A DNA stretch of 64,000 bases from Frigoriglobus tundricola (GTDB taxonomy: Bacteria; Planctomycetota; Planctomycetia; Gemmatales; Gemmataceae), in contig NZ_CP053452.2 of assembly GCF_013128195.2 (NCBI RefSeq), positions 3,348,001 through 3,412,000 of the forward strand, written 5' to 3'. A program made the translations under genes and the position numbers. Shown piece after piece: positions 23,868-31,894 of the stretch. Below the pieces are notes generated by a model that did not search any database, was not told where the DNA came from, and saw only the letters and a list, made by a program, of their open reading frames with translations. Each line of letters opens with the position of its first letter. The stretch's first letter is position 1.

Positions 23868-26800
23868 TCACGTCACTGGGAGCTGCCAGGGGACATCGAC
23901 GCGGGCGTGGGCCGGGTGGTCGTTGCCCATCTGCGCGTAGGCCTCACGCGCGGACGCGCCCAGTTGCGGCAGGTCGCCCAGCGGCACCTGCGGGTACTCG
24001 CGGTAGAAACAGATGTCGTCCGGCAGCGGCGCGGCGGTCATTTCCAGATCGGGCAGGGCGGTGCGGACCAGGCCCACGAGCCGCTCCCCGTCGGGACCGG
24101 GGGGGACGCCCATAACGACCATCTCGTACGGCCGCGCGCCCGCCGGCTTCAGGTCCGGCATCGCCTCGTCGAGCGCCTCGGCGAGCAGCGCCTCGGCGGT
24201 CCCGGTCTGGGTGCGGGAGCGGAAGAACACCGCGGCCGGGTCGGAGTGGTCGAGCTTCGTGTCCAGAAAGGCGCGGGCCTTCGTCAGCAGCAGCTCGCGG
24301 AACGCCGCGCCCTTCTCCGCCGGCTTCAGGCACACGTTGCCCAGGCCGCGGAACTTGCGGGTGATGTCCTTCTGGAGCGTCTGGTCGAAGGCGAGCAGGT
24401 CTTCGGGGGCCAGCCCGGCGAGGAACTGGTCGGCGGCGGCGTCCAGGTCCTTGCACCCGTCCGGCAGGATCATCTTGCCCGGCCCGGTGCGGGCGGCGGC
24501 GGCCTCGCCGGCCCTGCCCAGGACCGCGTGCATGTCGGCCAGGGCGGCCCGACAGCAGTTGATCTCCCGCAGGTACTCGGGCGAGTTGCCGAGGAGCCGG
24601 CGGTACACGGACAGGCACATCTCGAGCACGTGCAACTGGAGCCGCTTGCGCGGGTAGGACCGGAGCAGATCGACCACCTCGGCCGCGTTCGCCTTGCGGG
24701 CGACGGTCGCGCTGATGCCCGAGGCGCCCAGCGCGCCGATCGCCTGGATCAGCCGCCCGTAGCTGGTCCGCACCTCCTTGTCGAGGTCGGTGTGGACCGG
24801 CTCGAGCGATTCGATCTGGTGCTTCAGCTTCTCGCCGATCTGCCGCACCGCCTCCTCGGCGCCGGGGAGCCGGTACTGGGGCACTTCCAGGAAGGTCGCG
24901 GCCATCATCGCCGCGTGCCCCTCGACCTCTTTCACCAGCTCGTCGAACCGGGTGCTCAGGGTGACGGCCAGCGAGCTGGGGAGGACGTCGTTCTCGCACG
25001 GCGGCTTGCCGACGAGTTTGAGCAGCTGTTCGAGGACGGCCACGGACCCGTTGGCGTCCATGCGGCCGCCGGACGGGGTGCGGGTGCGGAGCGGGTCCAC
25101 GAGCGCGTCGAACACCCGCTCCGGCTCCTCCCGGAGCGCGCCGCGGACGGCCGCGGTGAACACCTCGAGGACCGACTCGAACGCCAGCTTCCGCTCCGCC
25201 CACTGCTGGGTGAGCCACTCGGCGATGGGCTCCCGCAGGTGGGCCGCTTCCTTCCCGGTCCACCGCTGGAGCTGGCGCTGGGCGAACCGCCGGGTGGCGG
25301 CGGCGAGCACCTCCGGGCGCGGCCAGCTCAGCCGGAACAGGCCGAACGTCTGGCACGCGGGGCCGGTCGCGGGGTACGCGTTGCGGTACACGTCCCGCCC
25401 CTCGTCGACCACGCGCCCGGTCGGCGTGAGCATCTCGTGGAACAGCGCGCGGGCGGCGGTCGCCACGACGGGCAGCGATTTGGCCGGGTCGGTGCCGCGG
25501 GGGAGCTCGAGGACCGCGACCCGGGCGAACGGGGCGTCCCCGTCGGTGATCGGCGCCTCGGCCTTGTCGAACGCCGTCTGGTACCGGGACCGCCGCGCCT
25601 GGAAGTGGTTCAGCTCGGCCAGGGCCGCGTACGCGTTGCCCAGCGCCGCCGAGCGCGGGGCGGCGGGGTCGGCCGGCGGGACGAAGAACACCCCGGCCAC
25701 CTCCGGCCGGAGGTAGCCGACCTGGCGCAGCTCGTGGCGGAGCAGGTAGGCGACGTCGAGGAACATGCCGCCGCCGGTGCCGCCGGCGAGGCCGGCGACG
25801 ACGTACGCGCGGGGGCGGTTGCTCCGGAGCCCGAGGCCGGTCGCCTTGTCCGCCTGCATCAGCGGGTCGTCGGTCAGGAACGTCTCGATCTCCTGCCGGA
25901 CCCGCTGGGCGATGGTGCGGTAGTGGTCGAACAGGGCGAGCCGGCCGAACGCCCGCACGCCGTTGGCCGGGCCGGGGTTGCGCGGCAGCTTGTACAGCGC
26001 GCCCGGCGGGAGCCACAGTTCCACCGGGGGCAGAGAGTCCCGCTGCATGTAGTGCGTGGAGCGGTTCAGCCGCGCGGACACCAGCTCCCGGGGCGTGAAC
26101 GCGACCGGGTTGTTGGGGGCCGACTCGACCGTCACGTCCGGGTCCGTGTCCACGCACAGGATGCGCACGTTCGGCACGCGGTCGGTGGCCCCGTACCGGT
26201 CCACGATCGACCGCTTGAGCTCTTCGGCCACCCGCCGGCCGGTCTCGCCCAGCGCGACGACGAGGGCCGGGAACAGGTCGCCGTCGCCGGTCTTCTCCGG
26301 CGGGGCGATGCCGAGGCTCCCCATGCGGCCGGTCTGGAAGACCACCGGGCGGTTGAGCGTCTGGGTGGGGTTGTGCCCGGTCGCCGGCCCCGGGGTCACC
26401 AGCCGCCCGCCGGACCCGCCGGGAACCAAGAGCGCCGGTGTCGAGCCGGGCCCGCCCTGGCCGGGCTTGATGAGCGGCGGCAGCGCCGCCGGGGGCGGGG
26501 TCCGGTTGTTGAGCGGCCCGGTCGGGCCGTTGGGATCGGCCCCGAGGCGGCCGGACCCGCCCGACCCGGTCCCGGCCATCCGCGTCGCCTGGACCGAGTC
26601 GGCCAGCGCGTGCCCCGGCGGCCCGAGCATGGTCGCGGTGCCCGAACCGGGCACGTTCCGGGGCGTCGATTGCGTCGGCGTCACCGCCGGCGGCAGCCCG
26701 GACATTTTGAGGGCCCGGACCAGCTCGGTGCAGCTCGGCCACCGGTCGTCCGGCTTCTTGGCCAGCCCCCGGCCGATGACCGCCCGGTCGTTGATCGGCA

Positions 26801-27524
26801 GCGCGGACATGTCCGGCGTGCCGTTGATGTGCTGCATCAACAACTGGCGCGTGTTCGCGCCGTTGAACGGCCGGAACCCGGTGAGCAGCTCCTGGAAGAC
26901 GATGGCGAGGCTGTACTGGTCCGAGAAGCGCGACACCCAGCCCTCGAACGTCTCCGGGGCGGCGTACACGGGGGTGACGCCGCCGGTCACGGTCGCGCGC
27001 ACGCCCTCCAGCACCTTCGCCAGCCCGAAGTCGGCCACCTTGATGTGGTTGAACACCAGGAACAGGTTCTGCGGCTTCACGTCGAGGTGCTGGATCTGAT
27101 AGTGGTTGTTCATCAGATCGAGCCCCTCCGCGGCCTCCTCCATGTACCGCAAGAGCTCGTCGCGCGGGATGCCCTGGAGCCCCTGGCCGCGGCACTCGCG
27201 GAACCGGTCCCACAGGTTGCGATCGGCCAATTCCATCACGATGATGAGCTGGCCGTCGATGACGCGAAACTGTTCGAGCGAGAGGATGTACGGGTGGCGG
27301 ATGTTCTTGACCCGCTCCAGCGCCTTCGCCTCCTGCTCGGCCGGGCGGCTGTCCTCGTCCATCGCGTCGAGGTCGCCGAAGACGAACTTCACGGCCTTGA
27401 GCAGGCCGCCGGGCGCCTCGACCTTCCACACCTCGCCGAACCCGCCCCGACCGAGGCGCTCGATCAGCCGATAGCCCTTCAGAGGGCCGGGCAGTTCTTC
27501 CTGGCTGACCAAGCGAACCGGCAT
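23868..27524 (-). CDS. Ser/Thr protein kinase fused to a tubulin/FtsZ-like GTPase domain
   Basis: A 1218-residue cytosolic-looking protein. Kinase, residues 18-275: GRGGFG at 25-30, K46, HLD at 146-148 in the catalytic loop (HLDVKPQN, no Arg before the Asp), DFG at 165-167, APE at 189-191. A Pro/Gly-rich linker covers about 280-410. From about 418 a Rossmann-like GTPase begins: LVVALGETGRRVAEELKRS, then VAGLAGGTGGGMFLDVAYLL at 576-595, which has the tubulin signature loop GGTGGG, as in the tubulin-like family PF13809. The remainder (600-1218) is helical and unfamiliar. No membrane segment. Suggests a kinase controlling or reading a tubulin-like assembly. Confidence 0.88.
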   Translation of the reverse strand: MPVRLVSQEELPGPLKGYRLIERLGRGGFGEVWKVEAPGGLLKAVKFVFGDLDAMDEDSRPAEQEAKALERVKNIRHPYILSLEQFRVIDGQLIIVMELADRNLWDRFRECRGQGLQGIPRDELLRYMEEAAEGLDLMNNHYQIQHLDVKPQNLFLVFNHIKVADFGLAKVLEGVRATVTGGVTPVYAAPETFEGWVSRFSDQYSLAIVFQELLTGFRPFNGANTRQLLMQHINGTPDMSALPINDRAVIGRGLAKKPDDRWPSCTELVRALKMSGLPPAVTPTQSTPRNVPGSGTATMLGPPGHALADSVQATRMAGTGSGGSGRLGADPNGPTGPLNNRTPPPAALPPLIKPGQGGPGSTPALLVPGGSGGRLVTPGPATGHNPTQTLNRPVVFQTGRMGSLGIAPPEKTGDGDLFPALVVALGETGRRVAEELKRSIVDRYGATDRVPNVRILCVDTDPDVTVESAPNNPVAFTPRELVSARLNRSTHYMQRDSLPPVELWLPPGALYKLPRNPGPANGVRAFGRLALFDHYRTIAQRVRQEIETFLTDDPLMQADKATGLGLRSNRPRAYVVAGLAGGTGGGMFLDVAYLLRHELRQVGYLRPEVAGVFFVPPADPAAPRSAALGNAYAALAELNHFQARRSRYQTAFDKAEAPITDGDAPFARVAVLELPRGTDPAKSLPVVATAARALFHEMLTPTGRVVDEGRDVYRNAYPATGPACQTFGLFRLSWPRPEVLAAATRRFAQRQLQRWTGKEAAHLREPIAEWLTQQWAERKLAFESVLEVFTAAVRGALREEPERVFDALVDPLRTRTPSGGRMDANGSVAVLEQLLKLVGKPPCENDVLPSSLAVTLSTRFDELVKEVEGHAAMMAATFLEVPQYRLPGAEEAVRQIGEKLKHQIESLEPVHTDLDKEVRTSYGRLIQAIGALGASGISATVARKANAAEVVDLLRSYPRKRLQLHVLEMCLSVYRRLLGNSPEYLREINCCRAALADMHAVLGRAGEAAAARTGPGKMILPDGCKDLDAAADQFLAGLAPEDLLAFDQTLQKDITRKFRGLGNVCLKPAEKGAAFRELLLTKARAFLDTKLDHSDPAAVFFRSRTQTGTAEALLAEALDEAMPDLKPAGARPYEMVVMGVPPGPDGERLVGLVRTALPDLEMTAAPLPDDICFYREYPQVPLGDLPQLGASAREAYAQMGNDHPAHARVDVPWQLPVT

Positions 27525-28093
27525 GACTGGGAGCCGCCTGTGGGGCGAAGCTTCCCCGCCCCTCTGCGGGGGCAGGGAGAGTTCGGGCTACTAGTCTCTA
27601 GCTCAGGCGCCCCACTTTGGCAAAAATGTGTGACGCGAACGGTCCGCCGTTCGCGCCACGCCTGAACCCGCCATTTGTGGCTGCAAAATTCTGCGCCGTT
27701 TTTCTGAACGCCGATGCGGTCCACACGACTTCCGACGATCTCGCGCCCGCTCCGAGTGCGCCACCGAACGGGACACACGAACGCTTCAACGGACACACTT
27801 TCGCGCCGACAACAACCGGCGGCCGATGGAGCGATCCGCGCGCCAACGTCCGGGAATTTCAGGCGTTTGCGCCGAGTGAGTTCGTACGCGTCGGGCGCAC
27901 GGATCGACGGCGCGTGGGTCCCGTCCGGGACCGTCCCGGATCGGTGCGGGTGGCGGACGGCGCTCGTGTCAGGGTGCCGAATGGCTCCAAACTGCCCCTC
28001 TTACGGGTTCGTGTTCCCGAACCCCCACCCGATCGCGTATCATGCCCGCCCTGGTCGGACGGACATCGTCACGGTGGAAGGAATCACCCTCTT
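27525..28093. other. 569-bp divergent intergenic stretch
   Basis: Open frames run through it on both strands, but none has a family-like sequence or ribosome binding site. It separates the kinase-tubulin gene (minus) from the MfnB-like gene (plus) and must hold both promoters. No repeat or RNA is recognised. Confidence 0.5.
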
Positions 28094-28807
28094 ATGAGCA
28101 CCACGCCCGGACTATTGGTCAGCGTGCGGTCGGCGGACGAAGTGGCAGCGGCCCTCGAAGGCGGGGCCGACTTGATCGACGTGAAGGAGCCGGCCAAGGG
28201 TCCGCTCGCGCCGGCCGAGGCCGAGGTGGTCGCGGCCGTCATCGACGCGGTGGACGGGCAGGTGCCCGTGAGCGCCGCGCTCGGCGAGTGGTCGCCGAAC
28301 GCGATCACCGAAGCGCACTGGCACCTCGAGCTGCCGCTCCAGTACGTCAAGTGGGGGCTCGCGGGGTACGCGGCCACGCCCGGTTGGGGGGAAGACCTGC
28401 TCGACACCCGCCGCGAGCTGCCGATCGCGACCGAGATGGTCGCGGTCGCCTACGCGGACTGGGAGCGCGCCAAGTCGGTGCCGCCGACGGAGGTGGCGAA
28501 GTTCGCCAAGCGGTTCCGGTTCAAGGCGTTCCTGCTCGACACCTGGGGCAAGGACGGCAAGACGCTGCTCGATTTCATGTCCGCGAAGGAGGTCGCGGCC
28601 CTCGTTGACGGCCTGAGACGCGTGTACACGACCGTTTGTGTCGGCGGCTCGCTCCGGCCGGAGCAGATGAAGCAGCTCAAGGGCGTCGTGCCCGACTACT
28701 TCGCCGTGCGGACCTCCGTGTGCGCCGCCGGGAAGCGCGACGGGGTGATCGACGCGACCCGCGTGAAGAAGTGGAAGGAGCTGCTCGCGGGGGTGAAGGT
28801 GTCGTAG
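28094..28807 (+). CDS. mfnB: (5-formylfuran-3-yl)methyl phosphate synthase-like protein (MfnB family)
   Basis: A 237-residue TIM-barrel protein. GLLVSVRSADEVAAALEGGADLIDVKEPAKGPL is the family opening; the lysine K31 in IDVKEP corresponds, as far as I recall, to the Schiff-base lysine of archaeal MfnB. AFLLDTWGKDGKTLLDFM is the second signature block and VCVGGSLRPEQM the phosphate-binding end. In methanogens the enzyme makes a furan precursor of methanofuran from glyceraldehyde 3-phosphate. Planctomycetes have archaeal-type C1-transfer cofactor genes, so a role there is plausible. ATG at 28094 is the first family-like residue. Confidence 0.85.
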   Translation: MSTTPGLLVSVRSADEVAAALEGGADLIDVKEPAKGPLAPAEAEVVAAVIDAVDGQVPVSAALGEWSPNAITEAHWHLELPLQYVKWGLAGYAATPGWGEDLLDTRRELPIATEMVAVAYADWERAKSVPPTEVAKFAKRFRFKAFLLDTWGKDGKTLLDFMSAKEVAALVDGLRRVYTTVCVGGSLRPEQMKQLKGVVPDYFAVRTSVCAAGKRDGVIDATRVKKWKELLAGVKVS

Positions 28808-28814
28808 TGGCGTT

Positions 28815-28927
28815 CCTGGGACCGCGGGCGTCCCGCCCGCCGGTTGCTCCGCTCCTGTTGCTCGGAGAGGAGCCTATAACCAACCGAGCCGTGTCGCTTT
28901 TGCGGCCGAGACGCCCGCGGTCCCAGG
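28815..28927. repeat. Inverted repeat with 18-bp perfect arms
   Basis: cctgggaccgcgggcgtc (28815-28832) and its exact reverse complement gacgcccgcggtcccagg (28910-28927) frame a 77-nt spacer. The repeat lies between mfnB and the next gene and could fold over the whole gap. The core GCGGGCGTCCCGCCCGC is shared with 22253-22309. Confidence 0.7.
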
Positions 28928-28937
28928 AAAGAGTATC

Positions 28938-29465
28938 GTGGCCGACCCGTTCTTTTCACTTCTCGCCGACGCGCTCAACCTGACGCACCCGCGGTTCGCG
29001 GCGGCGCACGGCCTCGTGTACACGCCGGAAGAGGCGGAAGAACCGGCCGCGGCCCGCAAGGTCCGGGAGCGGCCGTTCGTGATGGAGTTCTACCACGAGT
29101 TCCGCCGCTTGTGGGACCAGGCGGCGCCGGTGCAGCGCGGGCTGGGTCACATCATGCTCCAGGCCGACCCGGACCTCGGGGCGCGCGTGCCGGATCTGCT
29201 CTTCTGGACGCTCGGCGAGCGCGGCGCGGCGGACACGCGCCTCGCGGCGGTATCCTTTGCGTTCCTGACGAACCCCGGTGCCATCGCGGCGGACCAATCG
29301 CTCCTGGTCCGCGTTCGCGACAAGCCGGGTTACCCGCGTGCGGTGAGCGTGGTCATCGGCCGCCACTCGGACGTGCCCGGGGACGGGTTGCCGCGGGTCG
29401 ATGGTGTGGCGACGGTCTTCTTCGACACGGAGAAGTGGCAGGTCGTTACGGGAGGCGGATCGTGA
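28938..29465 (+). CDS. Hypothetical protein
   Basis: A 175-residue soluble protein. The N-terminal part is helical (FFSLLADALNLTHPRFAAAHGL; FVMEFYHEFRRLWDQAAPVQRGLGHIMLQ); the C-terminal part has strands such as LAAVSFAFLTNP and ATVFFDTEKWQVVTGGG. No motif or family recognised. Its stop codon overlaps the GTG start of the next small gene (GTGA), so the two were probably translated together before the second was broken. Confidence 0.65.
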   Translation: MADPFFSLLADALNLTHPRFAAAHGLVYTPEEAEEPAAARKVRERPFVMEFYHEFRRLWDQAAPVQRGLGHIMLQADPDLGARVPDLLFWTLGERGAADTRLAAVSFAFLTNPGAIAADQSLLVRVRDKPGYPRAVSVVIGRHSDVPGDGLPRVDGVATVFFDTEKWQVVTGGGS

Positions 29466-29754
29466 GCGAACGAAAACCGTCGATTCACTGGACGGAACTG
29501 CCCGAAGACACCTCCGGTAGCCCGAATGCCGCTGACAGCAACTTCTACTGCAGCGTGGTCGGCCGACTGTTGGCCGAGAGAACGAGGGCCGCTGGGTACT
29601 GATCAAGGGCGAAGAAATCATCGGCATCTGGGACACCCGCGAGGAGGCATTCGCCGCGGCCGACGCGCGATTCCTGCTTCAGCCGGTGCTTGTACATCAG
29701 ATTCGCGAATGGGAACCTCTGATCCGCGTTTCTCTGCGCTGGTATATAGACTCG
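29462..29754 (+). pseudogene. Frameshifted small conserved protein
   Basis: The first frame reads SERKPSIHWTELPEDTSGSP and ends NFYCSVVGRLLAE; the family-like continuation NEGRWVLIKGEEIIGIWDTREEAFAAADARFLLQPVLVHQI lies in another frame from 29576. An extra AG (GAGAGAAC instead of GAGAAC) at 29573-29580 accounts for the shift. Together they resemble a small protein family common in Gemmata-like genomes. Its second frame is the same as that of the DUF885 gene, which inflates a naive ORF call. The 3' end runs into the palindromic element. Confidence 0.7.
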
Positions 29755-29756
29755 CT

Positions 29757-29862
29757 TTCAGCCCGAAGGGCTGGGATAGTCGTCCTTTTCGGCAACTTGA
29801 CACCCGCATACCTCCCCGGGGCGTTGCCCTGGACTATGCTGTCCCAGCCCTTCGGGCTGAAA
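29757..29862. repeat. Long-armed palindromic element, TTTCAGCCCGAAGGGCTGGG type
   Basis: Arms tttcagcccgaagggctggg (29757 onwards) and the reverse complement ending at 29862 pair over 23 nt with one mismatch. The interior holds cccggggcgttgccctgg. A member of the family at 19186 and 31690. It lies 21 bases upstream of the DUF885 start codon, so it could shape the leader of that transcript. Confidence 0.75.
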
Positions 29863-29883
29863 ACACAGCACATCGGAGCCGCC

Positions 29884-31647
29884 ATGCCCCGCTTCTTCGT
29901 CGTTCTCGCTCTGCTCCTGGGAGCCACCCTCATGACAGCCCCAGCCCCTTCACCCGCGGCCCCGCCCGAGAAGAGCGCGGAGGACGCGCGGCTCGCGAAG
30001 CTGTTCCAGACCTATCTTGACGAAGAGTTCCGCCTGCACCCGCTGTTCGCGACGCAGCAGGGCAACCACGAGTACGACGACCGGCTCGACGACCTCGCGC
30101 CGGCCGCCCGCGAGAAGGACGTGGACCGCGCGAAGAGCTGGCTCGCGCGCCTGGCGAAAGAGATCGACGTCCCGAAGCTCTCCCGCGACGGGCAGATCGA
30201 TTACGAGATCTGGACGCACAGCCTGAAGTACGGGCTGTGGTCCGTGGTGAACGACAACCGGTTCGAGTTCGACCCGCGCGCGTACGGCGAGTACATCTCC
30301 GACAGCGTGTTCGTTCTGCTCACGCAGTCCACCCTGCCGCGCGAGCGGAACGTCGAGAACGCGGCCAAGCGCATCACGCACATCCCCCAGGTCGTGGCCG
30401 CCGCGAAAGCGAGCCTCAAGAGCCCGCCGAAGATCCTGACCGAAATCACCATCAAGCGGAACCTCGGCGCGATCTCCTTCTACGAGAAGGAAATTTACGC
30501 CCTCGCCGGCGAGACGGTCGGCACCGAACCGCTCGCGACCCCGTGCAAGGCCGCGGTGACGGCGCTCAAGGACTTCCAGACGTGGCTCGAAAAGGAGCTG
30601 CTGCCCCGGTCGGCCGGCGAGTGGCGCCTCGGCAAGGAGCGGTTCGCGAAGAAGCTGGAGCTGGAACTCGACGCGGGCCTGACCGCCGACGAAGTGGTCC
30701 GGATCGCGGAGGCCGAAGCCGCCCGCGTGGAACTGGAGATGTACTACGTCGCGAAGCAGCTCTGGAGCAAGCTGTTCCCCGGCACGCCGCTCCCGCCGGA
30801 CGACGCGGCCGGGCGCCGCGCGACCATCAAGAGCGTGCTGGACGAGCTGGGGAAGGACCACGGGAAGCCGGAAACGCTCGTGGCCGACGCCAAAAAGACC
30901 GTGGACACGATCAAGACGTTCATCCGCGACAAGAAGATCCTCACGCTCCCCGACCCGGACCAGTGCAAGATCATCGAGATGCCGGAGTTCCAGCGCGGGT
31001 TCTCGGCCGCGTACCTGAACCCGGCGCCGCCGCTCGACCCGAAGGCCGACAGCCTCTACGCCGTCGCCCCGCCGCCGAAGGACTGGACGCCGGCCCGGCA
31101 GGAGACGTTCTTCCGCGAGTACAACTCCGCGATGCTGCAAATCCTCACGATCCACGAGGCGTACCCGGGGCACTACGTGCAGCTCGCGTACTCGAACCGG
31201 TGCCCCTCGCTCGTGCGGAAGGTCCTGTGGTCCGGAACGTTCGCGGAGGGCTGGGCGGTGTACACGGAGCAGATGATGCTCGACCAGGGGTACGGCGCCG
31301 GCGACCTGTCGCTGCGGCTGCACCAACTGAAGTTCTACATTCGCGCGGTGCTGAACGCGCTGCTCGACAACAAGATGCACACCACCGACATCACCGACGA
31401 GGAGGCGCTCAAGTTGCTCATCGACCGCGGGTTCCAGACGGAAGCGGAAGCGGTGGGCAAGGTCGCGCGGGCGAAGCAGAGCAGCACGCAACTTTCGACG
31501 TACTTCGTCGGCCGCACCGCGTTCTACCGGCTGCGGCAGTCCGTGCAGCGGAAGCGGGGCGCGGCGTTCGATCTGGGGGCGTTCCACGAGGCGGTACTGA
31601 GCCACGGCACGCTGCCGGTGAAGTACCTGCCGGAACTGGTGAAGTGA
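29884..31647 (+). CDS. Exported DUF885 metallopeptidase-like protein
   Basis: A 587-residue protein with a signal peptide (MPRFFVVLALLLGATLMTAP). The DUF885 signature ILTIHEAYPGHYVQLAYSNRC lies around residue 420 and supplies the HExxxGH zinc-site pattern; FAEGWAVYTEQMMLDQGYG follows and contains the third ligand region. The N-terminal half is helical (FQTYLDEEFRLHPLFATQQG). The family is thought to comprise zinc carboxypeptidase/oligopeptidase-like enzymes. ATG at 29884 starts the signal peptide; the frame is open further upstream only because a broken neighbour shares it. Palindromic elements lie on both sides. Confidence 0.88.
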   Translation: MPRFFVVLALLLGATLMTAPAPSPAAPPEKSAEDARLAKLFQTYLDEEFRLHPLFATQQGNHEYDDRLDDLAPAAREKDVDRAKSWLARLAKEIDVPKLSRDGQIDYEIWTHSLKYGLWSVVNDNRFEFDPRAYGEYISDSVFVLLTQSTLPRERNVENAAKRITHIPQVVAAAKASLKSPPKILTEITIKRNLGAISFYEKEIYALAGETVGTEPLATPCKAAVTALKDFQTWLEKELLPRSAGEWRLGKERFAKKLELELDAGLTADEVVRIAEAEAARVELEMYYVAKQLWSKLFPGTPLPPDDAAGRRATIKSVLDELGKDHGKPETLVADAKKTVDTIKTFIRDKKILTLPDPDQCKIIEMPEFQRGFSAAYLNPAPPLDPKADSLYAVAPPPKDWTPARQETFFREYNSAMLQILTIHEAYPGHYVQLAYSNRCPSLVRKVLWSGTFAEGWAVYTEQMMLDQGYGAGDLSLRLHQLKFYIRAVLNALLDNKMHTTDITDEEALKLLIDRGFQTEAEAVGKVARAKQSSTQLSTYFVGRTAFYRLRQSVQRKRGAAFDLGAFHEAVLSHGTLPVKYLPELVK

Positions 31648-31689
31648 AGGGGCACCGAGCGGGCGCGGCTTCCGGGCGAACCGAATTGG

Positions 31690-31826
31690 TTTTCAGCCTG
31701 AAGCTGAGCTTCCATCGCGTGCCCAGGGCGTTGCCCTGGGCACGCGATGGAAGCCGGACGCCACGCGAACGTGGTCACCCAGGGCGTTGCCCTGGGCTCA
31801 GGAAGCTCAGCCCTTCAGGCTGAAAA
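31690..31826. repeat. Palindromic element with inner 43-nt palindrome
   Basis: Outer arms ttttcagcctgaagctgagc (31690) and its complement ending ggctgaaaa at 31826 differ by a 2-nt gap. Inside, ttccatcgcgtgcccagggc to 31752 forms a near-perfect palindrome, followed by a second cccagggcgttgccctggg copy. Related to 19186 and 29757. Located downstream of the DUF885 gene and next to the convergent kinase gene end. Confidence 0.75.
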
Positions 31827-31894
31827 CCAGTTCAGAAACTCAAAACGAATTGACTCTTTCCGGACCAAACGGGCAAAAACGCGAAATTGCTCGC

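Noticed and set aside
23712-27665. 1317-codon open frame on the plus strand opposite the kinase-tubulin gene
   Set aside because: It is a mirror of the GC-rich codon pattern; the translation is Arg/Gly/Val rich and shows no motifs, whereas the minus-strand frame has clear kinase and GTPase signatures.
27617-28093. N-terminal extension of the MfnB-like protein
   Set aside because: The extra 159 residues have no family similarity and no ribosome binding site; MfnB starts at 28094.
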